From positions 1-57,263 of the forward strand of contig CAMBDA010000019.1 of the NCBI GenBank assembly GCA_945865175.1: a stretch of DNA of 57,263 nt. Reading direction: 5' to 3'. Positions 9,129 through 19,993 of this stretch are shown here, in pieces. The position numbers and the translations under genes are program-made. How positions within the stretch are numbered: the first letter of the stretch is position 1; each line of letters begins with the position of its first letter. Under the pieces are notes generated by a model, which worked only from the letters and a program-made list of their open reading frames with translations, searched no databases and had not been told where the DNA came from. Source of the stretch: an uncultured Prevotellaceae bacterium (GTDB lineage Bacteria; Bacteroidota; Bacteroidia; Bacteroidales; Bacteroidaceae).

Positions 9129-11936
9129 ATGGACAAACTGTTTTTACTGGACGCATACGCACTTATCTTCAGGGCCTATTATGCCTTTATCAAGAATCCG
9201 CTCATCAATTCGCGCGGAGAAAACACGTCGGCCATCATGGGATTCGTGAACACCCTGGAAGAAGTGCTGCGAAAAGAAAGCCCCACCCATATAGGCGTGG
9301 CCTTCGACCCGCCAGGAGGCACCTTCCGCCACAAGGCGTACCCTGCCTACAAAGCACAGCGCGAAGCCACACCGGAAGCCATCCGTTTTGCCGTGCCCCA
9401 TATCAAGCGCATCCTGGAAGCCTACCACATCCCGCTGCTGGAGGTGGAGGGCTTTGAGGCCGACGACGTGATAGGCACGCTGGCCCAGCAGGCCGGAGAA
9501 AGAGGGATTGAGACCTACATGATGACATCCGACAAGGACTATGGACAGCTGGTGAGCCCTCACGTGCGCATCTACAAGCCGGCGGCCGGCCGCATGTCGG
9601 CGACCGAAGTGATGGGTCCCGAGGAGGTGGTCCGGAAGTGGGGCATCGACCATCCGCTGCAGGTGATTGACCTGCTGGGCCTGATGGGCGACAGCGTGGA
9701 CAACATCCCCGGATGCCCGGGCGTGGGGGAGAAGACGGCTGCACGCCTCATCCACGAATATGGAAGCGTGGAAAACCTGCTTGCCCACACCGAACAGCTG
9801 AAGGGCGTGCTGAAACAAAGGGTGACGGACAATGCCGAACAGATACGCACCAGCAAATGGCTGGCCACCATACGCACCGATGTGCCAGGAGCCGTGCTCG
9901 ACATGGAGGCAATGGCCTTCAGGGAACCCGACATGGAACAGCTGCAGCAGATATATGAGGAGATGGAGTTCAAGACGCTCCTGAAGAGGAAGAAGGAGAC
10001 CGATGGAAGCCGGCCGGCCGGCCAAAAGCCCCAGAAGAGCGAGCCCAAGGTGGTGCAGGGCGACCTGTTTGAGGGCTTTGGCGAAGCCACAACCCCGCTG
10101 GCCGATACGCCGGAGCCGGGGAGCACGCATGTGACATACACCTCGTACGACCCCAAGGTGGAGACCTATCATCTGGCAGACACGCCCGAGGCACAGCAGG
10201 CACTGCTTGCACGCCTGATGCAGGCCACGCTAGTGAGCATGGACACAGAGACCACCAGCACCGAGGCCATCAGCGCGCGCCTGGTGGGGCTCAGCTTTGC
10301 CGTGGAGGAGCATGAAGCCTGGTATGTCCCCGTGGGCACAGACCCGGCCACAGTGGTGGAGACATTCCGTCCCCTGTATGCACACACGGGTATCGCCAAG
10401 GTGGGGCACAACCTGAAATACGACCTCCAGGTGCTGAAGAACTACGGCATTCACCTCCAGGGCGAGCTCCACGACACCATGATCGCCCATTACCTGCTCC
10501 ACCCCGAGATGCGCCACGGAATGGACCTGCTGGCCGACACCTACCTCCACTACACCACCATCCACATCGACGTACTCATCGGCACGGGGAAAAACCAGAA
10601 GAACATGGCCGACCTGAGTCCGGAACAGGTGTACGTGTATGCCTGCGAGGATGCCGACATCACCCTGCGCCTGCATCATCTCTTTCATCCCCAGCTGGAA
10701 CAGGCCGGCTGCCTGGAACTCTACAGCCAGATAGAGATGCCGCTGATGCCCGTGCTGGCCCAGATGGAGCGCAACGGTGTGTGCATCGACACCCGCGGCC
10801 TGCAGGAGACCTCGGCACGCTTCACCCACACCATGCAGGAGATAGAGAAGGACATCTACCAGCTGAGCGGCTTCCCCTTCAACATCTCCTCGCCCAAGCA
10901 GGTGGGAGAGGTGCTCTTTGACCAGCTCCATATCGTGACAAATGCCAAAAAGACACGGAAAGGCCAGTACCAGACGGGCGAGGAGGTGCTGGAATCGCTC
11001 CGCACCAAGCATCCCATCGTGGAGAAAATCCTGGAATACCGGGGCGTGAAAAAGCTGCTGAGCACCTATATCGATGCCCTGCCCATGCTCATCAACCCCG
11101 CCACAGGGCACATCCACACCAGCTTCAACCAGACCATCGCTGCCACAGGACGCCTGTCGAGCAGCAATCCCAACCTGCAGAACATCCCCGTGCGCGATGC
11201 ACTGGGCAAGGAAGTGAGGAAGAACTTCATCCCTGAACCGGGCGAACGCTTCTTCAGTGCCGACTACAGCCAGATTGAGCTGCGCATCATGGCCCACCTG
11301 AGCCAGGACAAGAATCTCATCGATGCCTTTCTACAGGGACACGACATCCATGCCGCCACGGCTGCAAAAATCCTCAAGAAGGAAATTGGAGAGGTGACCA
11401 CCGACGAACGGCGGAAGGCCAAGACGGCCAACTTCGGTATCATCTACGGCATCAGTGCCTTCGGACTGGCCGAAAGGATGAACGTGAGCCGCAGCGAAGC
11501 CAAGAGTCTCATCGACGAATATTTTGCCACCTATCCGGGCGTGAAGGAATATATGGACCGCAGCATTGCCAGCGCACGCAAGCAGGGCTTCACCGAAACA
11601 GTGTGCCACCGGCGGCTGTCACTGCCCGACATCAACAGCCACAATGCCGTGGTGAGGGGATATGCCGAGCGCAATGCCATCAATGCGCCCATCCAGGGCT
11701 CGGCTGCCGACATCATCAAGATTGCCATGATTCGCATTGCCAAGCGGATGAAGGAGGAGGGACTGCGCAGCAAGATGATTCTGCAGGTCCACGACGAACT
11801 CAACTTCTCGGTTCCCGTCGACGAGAAGGAAACCCTGCAACAGCTGGTCATTGAGGAGATGGAGCACGCCTATACCATGCGTGTGCCCCTGGTGGCCGAC
11901 TGTGGATGGGGAGCCAACTGGCTGGAGGCACACTGA
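9129..11936 (+). CDS. polA: DNA polymerase I
   Basis: This 935-residue family A polymerase has all three domains. The 5' nuclease domain covers about residues 1-290 (start MDKLFLLDAYALIFRAYYAF, then GFEADDVIGTLA). A 3'-5' exonuclease domain lies at about 340-530, with DTETTSTEA (Exo I), GHNLKYDLQVL (Exo II) and YACEDADITL (Exo III), so proofreading residues look intact. The polymerase domain has motif A SADYSQIELRIMAHL, motif B RRKAKTANFGIIYG and motif C ILQVHDELNF. It acts in Okazaki fragment maturation and repair synthesis. It stands alone on the plus strand and converges on glf with only 10 bases between the two stop codons. Confidence 0.97.
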   Translation: MDKLFLLDAYALIFRAYYAFIKNPLINSRGENTSAIMGFVNTLEEVLRKESPTHIGVAFDPPGGTFRHKAYPAYKAQREATPEAIRFAVPHIKRILEAYHIPLLEVEGFEADDVIGTLAQQAGERGIETYMMTSDKDYGQLVSPHVRIYKPAAGRMSATEVMGPEEVVRKWGIDHPLQVIDLLGLMGDSVDNIPGCPGVGEKTAARLIHEYGSVENLLAHTEQLKGVLKQRVTDNAEQIRTSKWLATIRTDVPGAVLDMEAMAFREPDMEQLQQIYEEMEFKTLLKRKKETDGSRPAGQKPQKSEPKVVQGDLFEGFGEATTPLADTPEPGSTHVTYTSYDPKVETYHLADTPEAQQALLARLMQATLVSMDTETTSTEAISARLVGLSFAVEEHEAWYVPVGTDPATVVETFRPLYAHTGIAKVGHNLKYDLQVLKNYGIHLQGELHDTMIAHYLLHPEMRHGMDLLADTYLHYTTIHIDVLIGTGKNQKNMADLSPEQVYVYACEDADITLRLHHLFHPQLEQAGCLELYSQIEMPLMPVLAQMERNGVCIDTRGLQETSARFTHTMQEIEKDIYQLSGFPFNISSPKQVGEVLFDQLHIVTNAKKTRKGQYQTGEEVLESLRTKHPIVEKILEYRGVKKLLSTYIDALPMLINPATGHIHTSFNQTIAATGRLSSSNPNLQNIPVRDALGKEVRKNFIPEPGERFFSADYSQIELRIMAHLSQDKNLIDAFLQGHDIHAATAAKILKKEIGEVTTDERRKAKTANFGIIYGISAFGLAERMNVSRSEAKSLIDEYFATYPGVKEYMDRSIASARKQGFTETVCHRRLSLPDINSHNAVVRGYAERNAINAPIQGSAADIIKIAMIRIAKRMKEEGLRSKMILQVHDELNFSVPVDEKETLQQLVIEEMEHAYTMRVPLVADCGWGANWLEAH

Positions 11937-11946
11937 TGCCTCCGGT

Positions 11947-13083
11947 TCATTCCCCCATCTGGCGGGCCAGCTGGATGGCACGCTGGATGGTGGGTGCCAT
12001 GTCGTAATAACGGTATTCGGCCAGACGGCCGGCAAAGATGACATGAGGGAAGCGGGCAGCCATGCCCTGATAATCCGCCAACAGGCGGCTGTTACGCTGG
12101 TCGTTGACCGGATAGTAGGGTTCCATGCCGGGGGTCCATTCGGTGCTGTACTCCCTGCTCACCACCGTGCGGGGATTGTCGTAAACCGCTTGCCCGAAGT
12201 GCTCGAAATGCTTGTGCTCGATGATGCGGGTGAAGGGCACGTCACGATGAGTGTAGTTGACCACCGCATTCCCCTGATAGTTGGGCATGGGCAGCACTTC
12301 CGTGTCGAACCGCACCGTGCGGTACTGCAGATGGCCCAAAGAGAAGTTGAAAAAGGCATCTATCGGTCCCGTGTAGAAAATGTGATGGGCCAGGGACTCC
12401 CACGTCTGCCTGTCGGCAAGGAAATCGGTGGAGGTGCGCACCTCAATGTCCTGGAGCAAGGCATCGGTGAGCACATTGTAGCCCCCGATGGGTATGCCCT
12501 GGTAGCTGTCGTTGAAATAGTTGTTGTCATAGACCATGCGCACGGGCAGCCGCTTGATGATGAAGGCCGGCAACTCGGTGCACGCCCGTCCCCATTGCTT
12601 CTCGGTGTAGCCCTTGATGAGCTTGTGATAGATGTCGCTCCCCACCAGCAGCAGGGCCTGTTCCTCCAGATTCTGCGGCTCGCGCCCCTCCAGCCTTGCC
12701 TTGGCCTCGGCCCGTTGTCTGTCGAGCATCTCCTGTGCCTGCTGCGGAGTGGTGACTCCCCACATCTGGTGAAAGGTGTTCATGTTGAAGGGCAGATTGT
12801 AGAGCTGGCCCTCATAGTTGGCCAGCGGGGCGTTGGTATACCGATTGCAGGGAGCCAGCCGGTTGACAAAATCCCATACTTCCCGGTCGGAAGTGTGGAG
12901 GATATGCGCCCCATACTGATGCACCTGTATACCTGCCATGGGAGTGCAATGGATGTTTCCCCCTGTGTGCGGCCTCCGCTCCACCACCAGGCAACGCTTG
13001 CCCCGGCTGTGCATCAAATGCGCAAAGGTGGCACCCATCAGTCCGGCACCCACAATGAGATAGTCGTACGCTTTCGTGTTCAT
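11947..13083 (-). CDS. glf: UDP-galactopyranose mutase
   Basis: This flavoenzyme interconverts UDP-galactopyranose and UDP-galactofuranose, the donor for galactofuranose in surface polysaccharides. The frame could be extended upstream, but the ATG at 13083 gives the expected start with the FAD-binding Rossmann motif YLIVGAGLMGATFAHL directly after it; the longer version would run into the end of mutS. The 378 residues match the family. Other family landmarks are VVERRPHTGGNIHC, EKQWGRACTELP and a C-terminal AEYRYYDMAPTIQRAI. It starts 10 bases after the mutS stop, so it is probably the last gene of the miaB-to-mutS operon, an unusual place for a cell-surface sugar gene. Confidence 0.93.
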   Translation of the reverse strand: MNTKAYDYLIVGAGLMGATFAHLMHSRGKRCLVVERRPHTGGNIHCTPMAGIQVHQYGAHILHTSDREVWDFVNRLAPCNRYTNAPLANYEGQLYNLPFNMNTFHQMWGVTTPQQAQEMLDRQRAEAKARLEGREPQNLEEQALLLVGSDIYHKLIKGYTEKQWGRACTELPAFIIKRLPVRMVYDNNYFNDSYQGIPIGGYNVLTDALLQDIEVRTSTDFLADRQTWESLAHHIFYTGPIDAFFNFSLGHLQYRTVRFDTEVLPMPNYQGNAVVNYTHRDVPFTRIIEHKHFEHFGQAVYDNPRTVVSREYSTEWTPGMEPYYPVNDQRNSRLLADYQGMAARFPHVIFAGRLAEYRYYDMAPTIQRAIQLARQMGE

Positions 13084-13093
13084 GGTCCTGTAT

Positions 13094-15724
13094 TTATTTT
13101 CCTTTGACAATATGCTTGATTTCGTTGAGCTTGTTGAGCGCCTCCAGCGGTGTGAGGTGGTCGATGTCGAGATGAAGCACCTCATCCCGCACCTGGCACA
13201 GCACAGGGTCCTCCAGATTGAAGAAACTCAGTTGCACGCCCTTGTCCGGTGCTGAGCCGGCCGACACGCCCTTGCCCACATGCTCGGGATTCATGTTCTG
13301 CTCCAGCTGGTGAAGGATGACACCGGCCCGCTTGACGATGCCTGCCGGCATGCCCGCCAGTTTGGCCACATGTATGCCGAAACTGTGTTCGCTCCCCCCT
13401 GGCACCAGTTTGCGCAGGAAGATGACCTTGCCGTCTACCTCACGCACACTCACATTGAAGTTCTTGATGCGCGGGAAACGCTTTTCCATCTCGTTGAGCT
13501 CGTGGTAATGCGTGGCAAAGAGCGTACGGGCCTTTCCTTGCTTGTTTTCATGGATATACTCCACTATCGACCATGCGATGCTGATGCCGTCGTAGGTGCT
13601 GGTGCCGCGTCCCAGCTCGTCAAAGAGCACAAGAGAGCGGGGCGACAGGTTGTTGAGGATGCTGGCCGCCTCGTTCATCTCCACCATGAAGGTGGATTCG
13701 CCCACGGAGATGTTGTCGCTGGCACCCACGCGCGTGAATATCTTGTCCACATAGCCGATACGTGCCCTTTCAGCAGGCACGAAACTGCCCATCTGAGCCA
13801 GCAGGACAATGAGGGCCACCTGCCTGAGCAGGGCACTCTTTCCGGCCATGTTGGGCCCCGTGATGATGATAATCTGCTGCTTCTCCGTGTCGAGATACAC
13901 GTCATTGGCCACAAACCGCTCTCCTGCGGGCAGCTGCTTCTCGATGACCGGATGACGCCCCTGCACGATGTCGATGACACCCGACTCGTCCACCACCGGC
14001 TGCACATAGTTGTTTTCCTGGGCACTGATGGCAAACGACAACAGGCAATCCAGCTGGGCCAGCAGGGAGGCATTCACCTGAATGACCGGCGCATACGAGG
14101 CGACAGCTGCCACCAGGTCGTTGTAGAGCTGTGTCTCCAGCACGAGTATGCGGTCCTCGGCACCCATGATCTGCTCTTCATACTCCTTCAGTTCCTGGGT
14201 GATGTAGCGCTCGGCATTGGCCAGCGTCTGTTTCCGCACCCATTCCTGGGGCACCTGGTCCTTATACGTGTTACGCACCTCCAGATAATATCCGAACACA
14301 TTGTTGTAGCCTATCTTCAGGCTCTGGATGCCCGTGGCCTGTATCTCACGCTGCTGAATCTGCAGCAGGTAGTCCTTCCCCTGATAGGCGATGCGGCGCA
14401 GGCGGTCGAGCTCCTCACTCACGCCATCGGCCATCACGCCTCCCTTGGCCACCATCAGGGGCGGGTCGGGCCGCACCTCACGTGCAATGCGGTCGCGGAT
14501 GGCGGCACAGGGGTTGAGCTGCTCTCCCACACGGGAGAGAATCTTGTCGTCGGCCTGGGCACAGGCCTGCTTGATGGGCACCATCGCCTGCAAGGCCAGA
14601 CGCAACTGTATGATGTCGCGCGGAGTGATACGCCCCACACTGGCCTTGGCCATGATGCGCTCCAGGTCGCCTATCTGGTGGAGCTGCTCATACACCAGCT
14701 GCCGGAAATCGGGATGCCTGAAGAAATAGCCCACCACATCATGACGCTCGGCTATGCGCGACACGTCCTTGAGAGGGAAGAGCATCCAGCGGTGCAGCAT
14801 GCGGGCACCCATGGGGGTGACCGTCTTGTCGATGACGCCCAAGAGCGAAAAACCGTCCTCGTTCATGGGACTCACGAGTTCCAGATTCCTGACCGTAAAC
14901 TTGTCGAGGCGCACGTATCGCTCCTCCTCTATCCGGCGGATGGAGGTGATGTGGCCCACACGCAGATGCTGGGTAAGCTCCAGGTAGGTGAGGATGACAC
15001 CGGCGGCCACAATGCCGTCCTTCAGATGGGCGATGCCGAAGCCCTTGAGGTTTTTCACCTCAAAATGGCGAAGCAGTTTTTCCTGGGCCGATGCCTCGGA
15101 ATAGGCCCATTCCTCAATGGGATAGGACACATACCTGTTGCCAAACGAAGCCTCGAAGGATTCCTTGCGGTTGCGTTCGTAGAGCACCTCCTTGGGGCCG
15201 AAACCGGCCAGCAGCTTGTCGATGTGCTCCACGGGGCCTTCGGTGGTGAGAAACTCACCCGTGCTGATGTCGAGCAGGGCCAGTCCGCAGGCCGTGCGCC
15301 CGAAGTGGACGGCTGCCAGGAAATTGTTCTCCTTATAGTTGAGCACCGTGTCCACCATGGCCACACCTGGAGTGACCACCTCCGTGATGCCCCGCTTCAC
15401 CAGCGTCTTGGTGAGCTTGGGGTCCTCCAACTGGTCGCAGATGGCCACACGTTTGCCGGCTCTCACCAGCTTGGGCAGATAGGTGTCGAGTGCATGATAG
15501 GGGAAGCCCGCCATTTCCGTGGATGACTGCTGTTTGCTGCCGGCATTGTTGCGCCTGGTGAGCGTAATGCCCAGTATCTGGCTCGCCTCCACAGCATCCG
15601 AGGAGTATGTTTCATAGAAGTCGCCACACCGGAAGAGCAGCAAGGCATCGGGATGCTTTGCCTTCAGGTCGTAAAACTGCTTCATCATCGGAGTGAGCGA
15701 TTCCTTTTCCGTTTTCATTGCCAT
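13094..15724 (-). CDS. mutS: DNA mismatch repair protein MutS
   Basis: The 876 residues match full-length MutS. Domain I has [13 protein letters not shown], containing the F-x-E mismatch-reading motif. The C-terminal ABC-type ATPase carries [13 protein letters not shown] (Walker A) and [16 protein letters not shown] (Walker B with signature), followed by [12 protein letters not shown]. It recognises base mismatches and small loops and recruits MutL. The first ATG (15724) lies 4 bases after the folK stop; a second ATG two codons later is an equally possible start. It overlaps nothing but is tightly packed in the operon between folK and glf. Confidence 0.97.
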   Translation of the reverse strand: MAMKTEKESLTPMMKQFYDLKAKHPDALLLFRCGDFYETYSSDAVEASQILGITLTRRNNAGSKQQSSTEMAGFPYHALDTYLPKLVRAGKRVAICDQLEDPKLTKTLVKRGITEVVTPGVAMVDTVLNYKENNFLAAVHFGRTACGLALLDISTGEFLTTEGPVEHIDKLLAGFGPKEVLYERNRKESFEASFGNRYVSYPIEEWAYSEASAQEKLLRHFEVKNLKGFGIAHLKDGIVAAGVILTYLELTQHLRVGHITSIRRIEEERYVRLDKFTVRNLELVSPMNEDGFSLLGVIDKTVTPMGARMLHRWMLFPLKDVSRIAERHDVVGYFFRHPDFRQLVYEQLHQIGDLERIMAKASVGRITPRDIIQLRLALQAMVPIKQACAQADDKILSRVGEQLNPCAAIRDRIAREVRPDPPLMVAKGGVMADGVSEELDRLRRIAYQGKDYLLQIQQREIQATGIQSLKIGYNNVFGYYLEVRNTYKDQVPQEWVRKQTLANAERYITQELKEYEEQIMGAEDRILVLETQLYNDLVAAVASYAPVIQVNASLLAQLDCLLSFAISAQENNYVQPVVDESGVIDIVQGRHPVIEKQLPAGERFVANDVYLDTEKQQIIIITGPNMAGKSALLRQVALIVLLAQMGSFVPAERARIGYVDKIFTRVGASDNISVGESTFMVEMNEAASILNNLSPRSLVLFDELGRGTSTYDGISIAWSIVEYIHENKQGKARTLFATHYHELNEMEKRFPRIKNFNVSVREVDGKVIFLRKLVPGGSEHSFGIHVAKLAGMPAGIVKRAGVILHQLEQNMNPEHVGKGVSAGSAPDKGVQLSFFNLEDPVLCQVRDEVLHLDIDHLTPLEALNKLNEIKHIVKGK

Positions 15725-15728
15725 ATGT

Positions 15729-16139
15729 TTATTCCATTATCTCACGGAGCGGCCTCATCACAAAGTCGCGCTCCTGCATGTGGGGATGAGGCAGCACCAG
15801 GCCGGGCTCACACACTTCCAGCTGGTCATACATGAGCAGGTCGATGTCGATGATACGGTCGGCATAGACCTCCCCCTCGCTCTTGCGGGTGCGTCCCATC
15901 TCCCGTTCTATGAGCTGTGTCTCCTCCAGACACAGACGGGGAGAGAGCATGGTGTGGACCAGACACACGGCATTGACAAAACGGTGGGGACTGTCGAAGC
16001 CCCACGGCTCTGTTTCGATGAGCGACGACACGCGATAGACCGACCCCACACGCTGGTCAATCAGTTCCAGCGCACGCATGATGTTGGCATGGCGCTGTCC
16101 CAGGTTGCTTCCCAGGGCCAAATAGAGATTGTGCGTCAT
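15729..16139 (-). CDS. folK: 2-amino-4-hydroxy-6-hydroxymethyldihydropteridine pyrophosphokinase
   Basis: This 136-residue HPPK transfers pyrophosphate from ATP to 6-hydroxymethyl-7,8-dihydropterin in folate synthesis. The N-terminal [16 protein letters not shown], the substrate-site ETEPWGF and the metal-binding [11 protein letters not shown] followed by [16 protein letters not shown] are all present. It is slightly shorter than the E. coli enzyme but complete. It starts 3 bases after the queA stop and ends 4 bases before mutS, so translation is probably coupled. Confidence 0.95.
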   Translation of the reverse strand: MTHNLYLALGSNLGQRHANIMRALELIDQRVGSVYRVSSLIETEPWGFDSPHRFVNAVCLVHTMLSPRLCLEETQLIEREMGRTRKSEGEVYADRIIDIDLLMYDQLEVCEPGLVLPHPHMQERDFVMRPLREIME

Positions 16140-16142
16140 GCG

Positions 16143-17243
16143 TCAGTCCCTTATGATAAGCATGGCATCTCCGTAGGGGCCGAATCGATAACGGCGTTCG
16201 GGGTCGTTCTCGTTGTAGCGCATGGCCTCGCGATAGGCCTTCATCACCAGTTCGTATCCTCCGTAGGCACAGGTGAGCATGAGCAGGGTGCTGAAGGGCA
16301 TATAGAAATTGGCCACCATGGCATCTGCCAGACAGAAATCGTAGGGCGGGAAGATGAACTTGTTGGTCCACCCGTCATATTCCTTGAGCTTGCGGTCGGC
16401 GCTGACGGCCGTTTCCAGAGTACGCTGCACAGTGGTGCCCACAGCCACCACCTTGTGTCCGTCGGCCTTGGCCTTGTTGATGATGTCGCAGGCCTCGGCA
16501 CGCACGTGCATCTCCTCGCTGTCCATCTTGTGCTTGCTCAGGTCCTCCACGTCAATCTCCCTGAAGTTGCCCAACCCACAATGCATGGTGACAAAGGCAA
16601 ATTCTATACCCTTGATTTCCATCATCTTCATCAACTGGGGAGAGAAATGGAGACCCGATGTGGGAGCCGTCACAGCACCCTCATGGCGGGCAAAGATGCA
16701 CTGGAAGTTCTCCATGTCCTCGGGACGGGCCGGACGCTTGATGGTCTCCTTGGGCAGGGGAGCCTCACCCATGGAATAGAGCGTGCGTTTGAATTCATCG
16801 TGGGGACCGTCATAGAGGAAGCGCAGGGTACGGCCACGGCTGGTGGTATTGTCGATTACTTCGGCCACCATCGAATCGTCCTCTCCGAAATAGAGTTTGT
16901 TGCCGATGCGGATTTTGCGCGCGGGATCCACCAGCACGTCCCACAGTCTCATCTCCTCGTTGAGCTCACGCAGGAGGAACACCTCTATCCGGGCACCGGT
17001 CTTCTCCTTGTTGCCATACAGGCGTGCGGGAAACACCTTGGTGTCGTTGAACACAAACACATCCTTGTCATCGAAATAGTCGAGGATGTCTCTGAAAGAC
17101 TCACGGTGCTCAATGAGGCCCTGCTTGGTGTGGACTACCATCAGTTTGCAGTCGTCGCGGAAGGGGGCAGGTTCCTGCGCGATGCGCGACTCTGGCATTT
17201 TCTTGTACTTGTCGGCAAAGGGATTAAATTCTGATAGTTTCAT
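16143..17243 (-). CDS. queA: S-adenosylmethionine:tRNA ribosyltransferase-isomerase
   Basis: This 366-residue enzyme builds epoxyqueuosine by transferring and isomerising the ribosyl group of SAM onto preQ1 in tRNA. Family landmarks include [55 protein letters not shown] and the C-terminal [18 protein letters not shown]. It lies 30 bases downstream of truB, another tRNA-modifying gene, in the same leftward operon. Confidence 0.96.
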   Translation of the reverse strand: MKLSEFNPFADKYKKMPESRIAQEPAPFRDDCKLMVVHTKQGLIEHRESFRDILDYFDDKDVFVFNDTKVFPARLYGNKEKTGARIEVFLLRELNEEMRLWDVLVDPARKIRIGNKLYFGEDDSMVAEVIDNTTSRGRTLRFLYDGPHDEFKRTLYSMGEAPLPKETIKRPARPEDMENFQCIFARHEGAVTAPTSGLHFSPQLMKMMEIKGIEFAFVTMHCGLGNFREIDVEDLSKHKMDSEEMHVRAEACDIINKAKADGHKVVAVGTTVQRTLETAVSADRKLKEYDGWTNKFIFPPYDFCLADAMVANFYMPFSTLLMLTCAYGGYELVMKAYREAMRYNENDPERRYRFGPYGDAMLIIRD

Positions 17244-17273
17244 GACGGTATGATGTTTGATTGTTTTCTGTCG

Positions 17274-17984
17274 TTATTCTTGGGTATAGGTGATGGGATG
17301 CTCCTCCAGCCACTGGACGAAATCGTCCACCTGCATGCAGTCTTCCACTCTCACGTCCCCCACCCTAGTGCGCCTGAGGGCAGTCAGATGGGCACCACTA
17401 TGGAGCGCCTCTCCAATGTCACGGGCCAGCGCACGGATGTAGGTGCCCTTGCTACACACCACACGAAGGGTGCATTGCATGGACGAGGCATCAAAGCTGA
17501 GCAGTTCTATTTCACTGATCACCAACACCTTCGGCTGGAGCTCCACCTCACGTCCCTTGCGGGCCAGGTCGTAGGCACGGTGTCCGTCCACCTTGCAAGC
17601 CGAAAACGAAGGGGGTACCTGCTCTATCCGGCCCACAAACCGGCGGAGCACTGCCTCCAGGGCCTCACGGGTGATATGGGAGGTGGGAAAGGTGGCGTCT
17701 ATGGGCTTCTCCAGGTCGAACGAGGGGGTGGTGGCCCCCAACTGGAGAGTGGCCACATATTCCTTGACATGAGCCTGCAACTCATTGATTCGCTTGGTGG
17801 CACGCCCCGCACACACCACCATCACCCCCGTGGCCAGAGGGTCGAGCGTGCCTGCATGCCCCACCTTGAGCTTCTTGATGCCCAGTTTCAGGCACAACTG
17901 CCTCCTCACCTTGGCTACAAGATTGAAGGATGTCCACTGGTAGGGTTTGTCGAAATAGAAGATATGTCCGTCGGCTATGTTCAT
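17274..17984 (-). CDS. truB: tRNA pseudouridine-55 synthase
   Basis: The 236 residues match a short TruB, which isomerises U55 in the T-loop of tRNAs. The catalytic aspartate is in GHAGTLDPLATGVMVVC near residue 45. FSACKVDGHRAYDLAR and VVCSKGTYIRALARDIG are further family motifs. The C-terminal PUA domain of some TruB proteins is reduced or absent. It starts 27 bases after the uppP stop. Confidence 0.96.
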   Translation of the reverse strand: MNIADGHIFYFDKPYQWTSFNLVAKVRRQLCLKLGIKKLKVGHAGTLDPLATGVMVVCAGRATKRINELQAHVKEYVATLQLGATTPSFDLEKPIDATFPTSHITREALEAVLRRFVGRIEQVPPSFSACKVDGHRAYDLARKGREVELQPKVLVISEIELLSFDASSMQCTLRVVCSKGTYIRALARDIGEALHSGAHLTALRRTRVGDVRVEDCMQVDDFVQWLEEHPITYTQE

Positions 17985-18011
17985 TGTCGGTACAGAGGGG
18001 AATCAGGTGTT

Positions 18012-18836
18012 TCAACTGAGGGCCAGCACCAGCATGCCGGCACAGGCACAATAAATGCCGAAGTAGATGAGCTTACAGCTCCTGACCAGGGTGATCATCC
18101 ACTTGCAGGCTACACACCCCGACACAAAAGCGGCCAGGAATCCCACCAGCAGCACGGAAAGCGGCAGCGGGGCGGCCGCCCCATGGGTGGCCAGATACTC
18201 GGCACTGGGTGCCAGGATGTGCTTGAAGTCGAGCAAGGCCTCGCCCAGTATGGGCGGAATCACCATCAGGAAGGAGAACTGGGCCAGCGACTGCTTGCTG
18301 TTTCCCAGCAGCAGGCCTGTGGCTATGGTGCTACCACTGCGGCTCAGGCCGGGCAATACGGCACAGGCCTGGGCCACACCTATGATGAAGGCATGGAGAG
18401 GCGACAGTTTCTCGCGCTGGCGCGGACGGGCATAATGAGTGAGCGTGAGCAGCGCAGCTGTCACCAGCAGACACACACCCACCACCATATTGCGCACATG
18501 CTCATCGGTGTAGAACGACTCCACCGTGTCCTTGAACAACAAGCCTACCACCCCGATGGGTATCATGGACACCAGGATGTTGACGGCATACTTCCACGCT
18601 TCATTCCATCGCCACTGGAAAAGCCCCTTCACAATACACGCGATTTCCTTCCAGAGGATAACCAGCGTGGACAACACCGTGGCCACATGCACCACAATGC
18701 TGAAGGTAAGTCCGCCCGCCTCAGGATCGGTGCCCAGCAGCATCTTGCCAATCTCCAGATGGCCACTGCTGCTCACAGGCAGGTATTCGGTCAGGCCCTG
18801 CACCAGGCCCAGCAGGAGCGCTTGTATCTCATTCAT
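18012..18836 (-). CDS. uppP: Undecaprenyl-diphosphatase (bacitracin resistance protein)
   Basis: This inner-membrane phosphatase recycles undecaprenyl diphosphate for peptidoglycan and O-antigen synthesis. The 274-residue version starting at 18836 begins [20 protein letters not shown] and SSSGHL, the conserved first motif; the second motif is [18 protein letters not shown] longer reading upstream would only add unrelated residues from the DUF3098 gene. The start overlaps the end of that gene by 8 bases, indicating translational coupling. About eight membrane helices are visible. Confidence 0.95.
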   Translation of the reverse strand: MNEIQALLLGLVQGLTEYLPVSSSGHLEIGKMLLGTDPEAGGLTFSIVVHVATVLSTLVILWKEIACIVKGLFQWRWNEAWKYAVNILVSMIPIGVVGLLFKDTVESFYTDEHVRNMVVGVCLLVTAALLTLTHYARPRQREKLSPLHAFIIGVAQACAVLPGLSRSGSTIATGLLLGNSKQSLAQFSFLMVIPPILGEALLDFKHILAPSAEYLATHGAAAPLPLSVLLVGFLAAFVSGCVACKWMITLVRSCKLIYFGIYCACAGMLVLALS

Positions 18837-19083
18837 CGGTCTCGGTGTTTTTCTCGTCCGCCTCACGCTGGGACGGACGGTGTAGGATGGCAAAGACGAT
18901 GAACACAAAGCCTGCAAGGCTTACCAGGGGAGCCACCTTGATGCGGGTGGCACTGAAGATGTCGGGATTGAAGGCCGACTCATTGCTGCCGGCACCGGCC
19001 ATCAGGATAAACCCGATGATGACCACCAGCATGCCTATGGCCAGCATGATGTAGTTTTTCTTGTCGAATGCAAAATTGTCCAT
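18829..19083 (-). CDS. DUF3098 small membrane protein
   Basis: This 84-residue protein begins [20 protein letters not shown] and has two membrane helices (about 15-33 and 55-72) separated by [17 protein letters not shown], the DUF3098 pattern. I chose the ATG at 19083 because the longer frame upstream runs into ftsX sequence. DUF3098 genes are regularly found between ftsX and uppP in Bacteroidetes, as here, which hints at an envelope or division role; no biochemical function is known. It begins 34 bases after ftsX and overlaps uppP by 8 bases. Confidence 0.85.
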   Translation of the reverse strand: MDNFAFDKKNYIMLAIGMLVVIIGFILMAGAGSNESAFNPDIFSATRIKVAPLVSLAGFVFIVFAILHRPSQREADEKNTETDE

Positions 19084-19117
19084 AACGTTCCTTATATTAA
19101 TATATATTGTATAATTC

Positions 19118-19993
19118 CTACTGATAAAGATCCGACTCGCGGAAGCGCAACACACGTGTCACCGACACATAGGTGCACACCAGCATCAGCGTGAGGCCAA
19201 ACAGCAGCACACTGCCGGCCATGATACCTATGTTGCGCAAGGGAAGGTACACCGAAAACGACGCATCGTAGGACAGCAGCCATTGCACAGGCGCTATCAG
19301 CAATACATCGGCAATCAGGGCCGAACCTATCCCCATGCCCACCGCACGCAGCATGAAGGGCCTGCGCACAAAACTCCAACGGGCACCCACCAGTTTCATG
19401 GTGTAGATGTTGAACCGGCGGTTGAAGATGAGCATGCGCACCATGTTGTTGATCAAGCTCATGGAGATAATGATGAGCAGCACGGCCACCACCAGCAGCA
19501 CCACGGACGCACGGTTGAGGTTGAGATTGAGATTGTCCACAAGGTCCTTCTGGTAAAGCACATCGGCCACCGACTTGTCACGCTTCAGCGCATCGGAAAT
19601 CACCAGCAGGCTGTCGCTCGACGAATAGGGCTCATACAGCGTGAGTTCCATGGAGATGGCAAAGGGATTCTCCCCCAAAAATTCCGTAGGGTCGAGGTCC
19701 ATGCTCTGCCGCTGTTCCTCCAGGGCCTGTTCGCGACTGATATAGTGGAGCTGCTTCACATAGGGTGCCATGGACAGCGCATCGCGCAAGGCCATGGCAT
19801 CGGGTTCCGACACATCGTCCTGCAGCACTACGGTAATCACCAGACTCTCGCGCATGCTGCGGCTCAGCTCTCGCGCGGTGAGTGCAAACAGCACCACCAT
19901 ACCCAGCAACACCAGCACCATTGTGCTGCTTATCATGCTCACCACAGTGGGCAACTTCATCCACACGGATGATTTCCTGCCTCTCTTCTTCAT
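19118..19993 (-). CDS. ftsX: Cell division ABC transporter permease FtsX
   Basis: The 291 residues have the FtsX topology: a basic cytoplasmic start, a membrane helix at about 20-40, an extracytoplasmic loop with TVVLQDDVSEPDAMALRD and ENPFAISMEL, and three C-terminal helices. FtsX works with the ATPase FtsE to activate septal peptidoglycan hydrolases. FtsE is not encoded nearby, which is usual in Bacteroidetes. Its ATG overlaps the miaB stop by 4 bases (ATGA), so translation is coupled. Confidence 0.93.
   Translation of the reverse strand: MKKRGRKSSVWMKLPTVVSMISSTMVLVLLGMVVLFALTARELSRSMRESLVITVVLQDDVSEPDAMALRDALSMAPYVKQLHYISREQALEEQRQSMDLDPTEFLGENPFAISMELTLYEPYSSSDSLLVISDALKRDKSVADVLYQKDLVDNLNLNLNRASVVLLVVAVLLIIISMSLINNMVRMLIFNRRFNIYTMKLVGARWSFVRRPFMLRAVGMGIGSALIADVLLIAPVQWLLSYDASFSVYLPLRNIGIMAGSVLLFGLTLMLVCTYVSVTRVLRFRESDLYQ

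Noticed and set aside
13280..15526. 748-codon open frame antisense to mutS
   Set aside because: mutS is unmistakable on the other strand, and the antisense product shows no family features.
17250..18902. 550-codon plus-strand frame across truB and uppP
   Set aside because: It spans two well-supported minus-strand genes and their gap, with no promoter or homology of its own.
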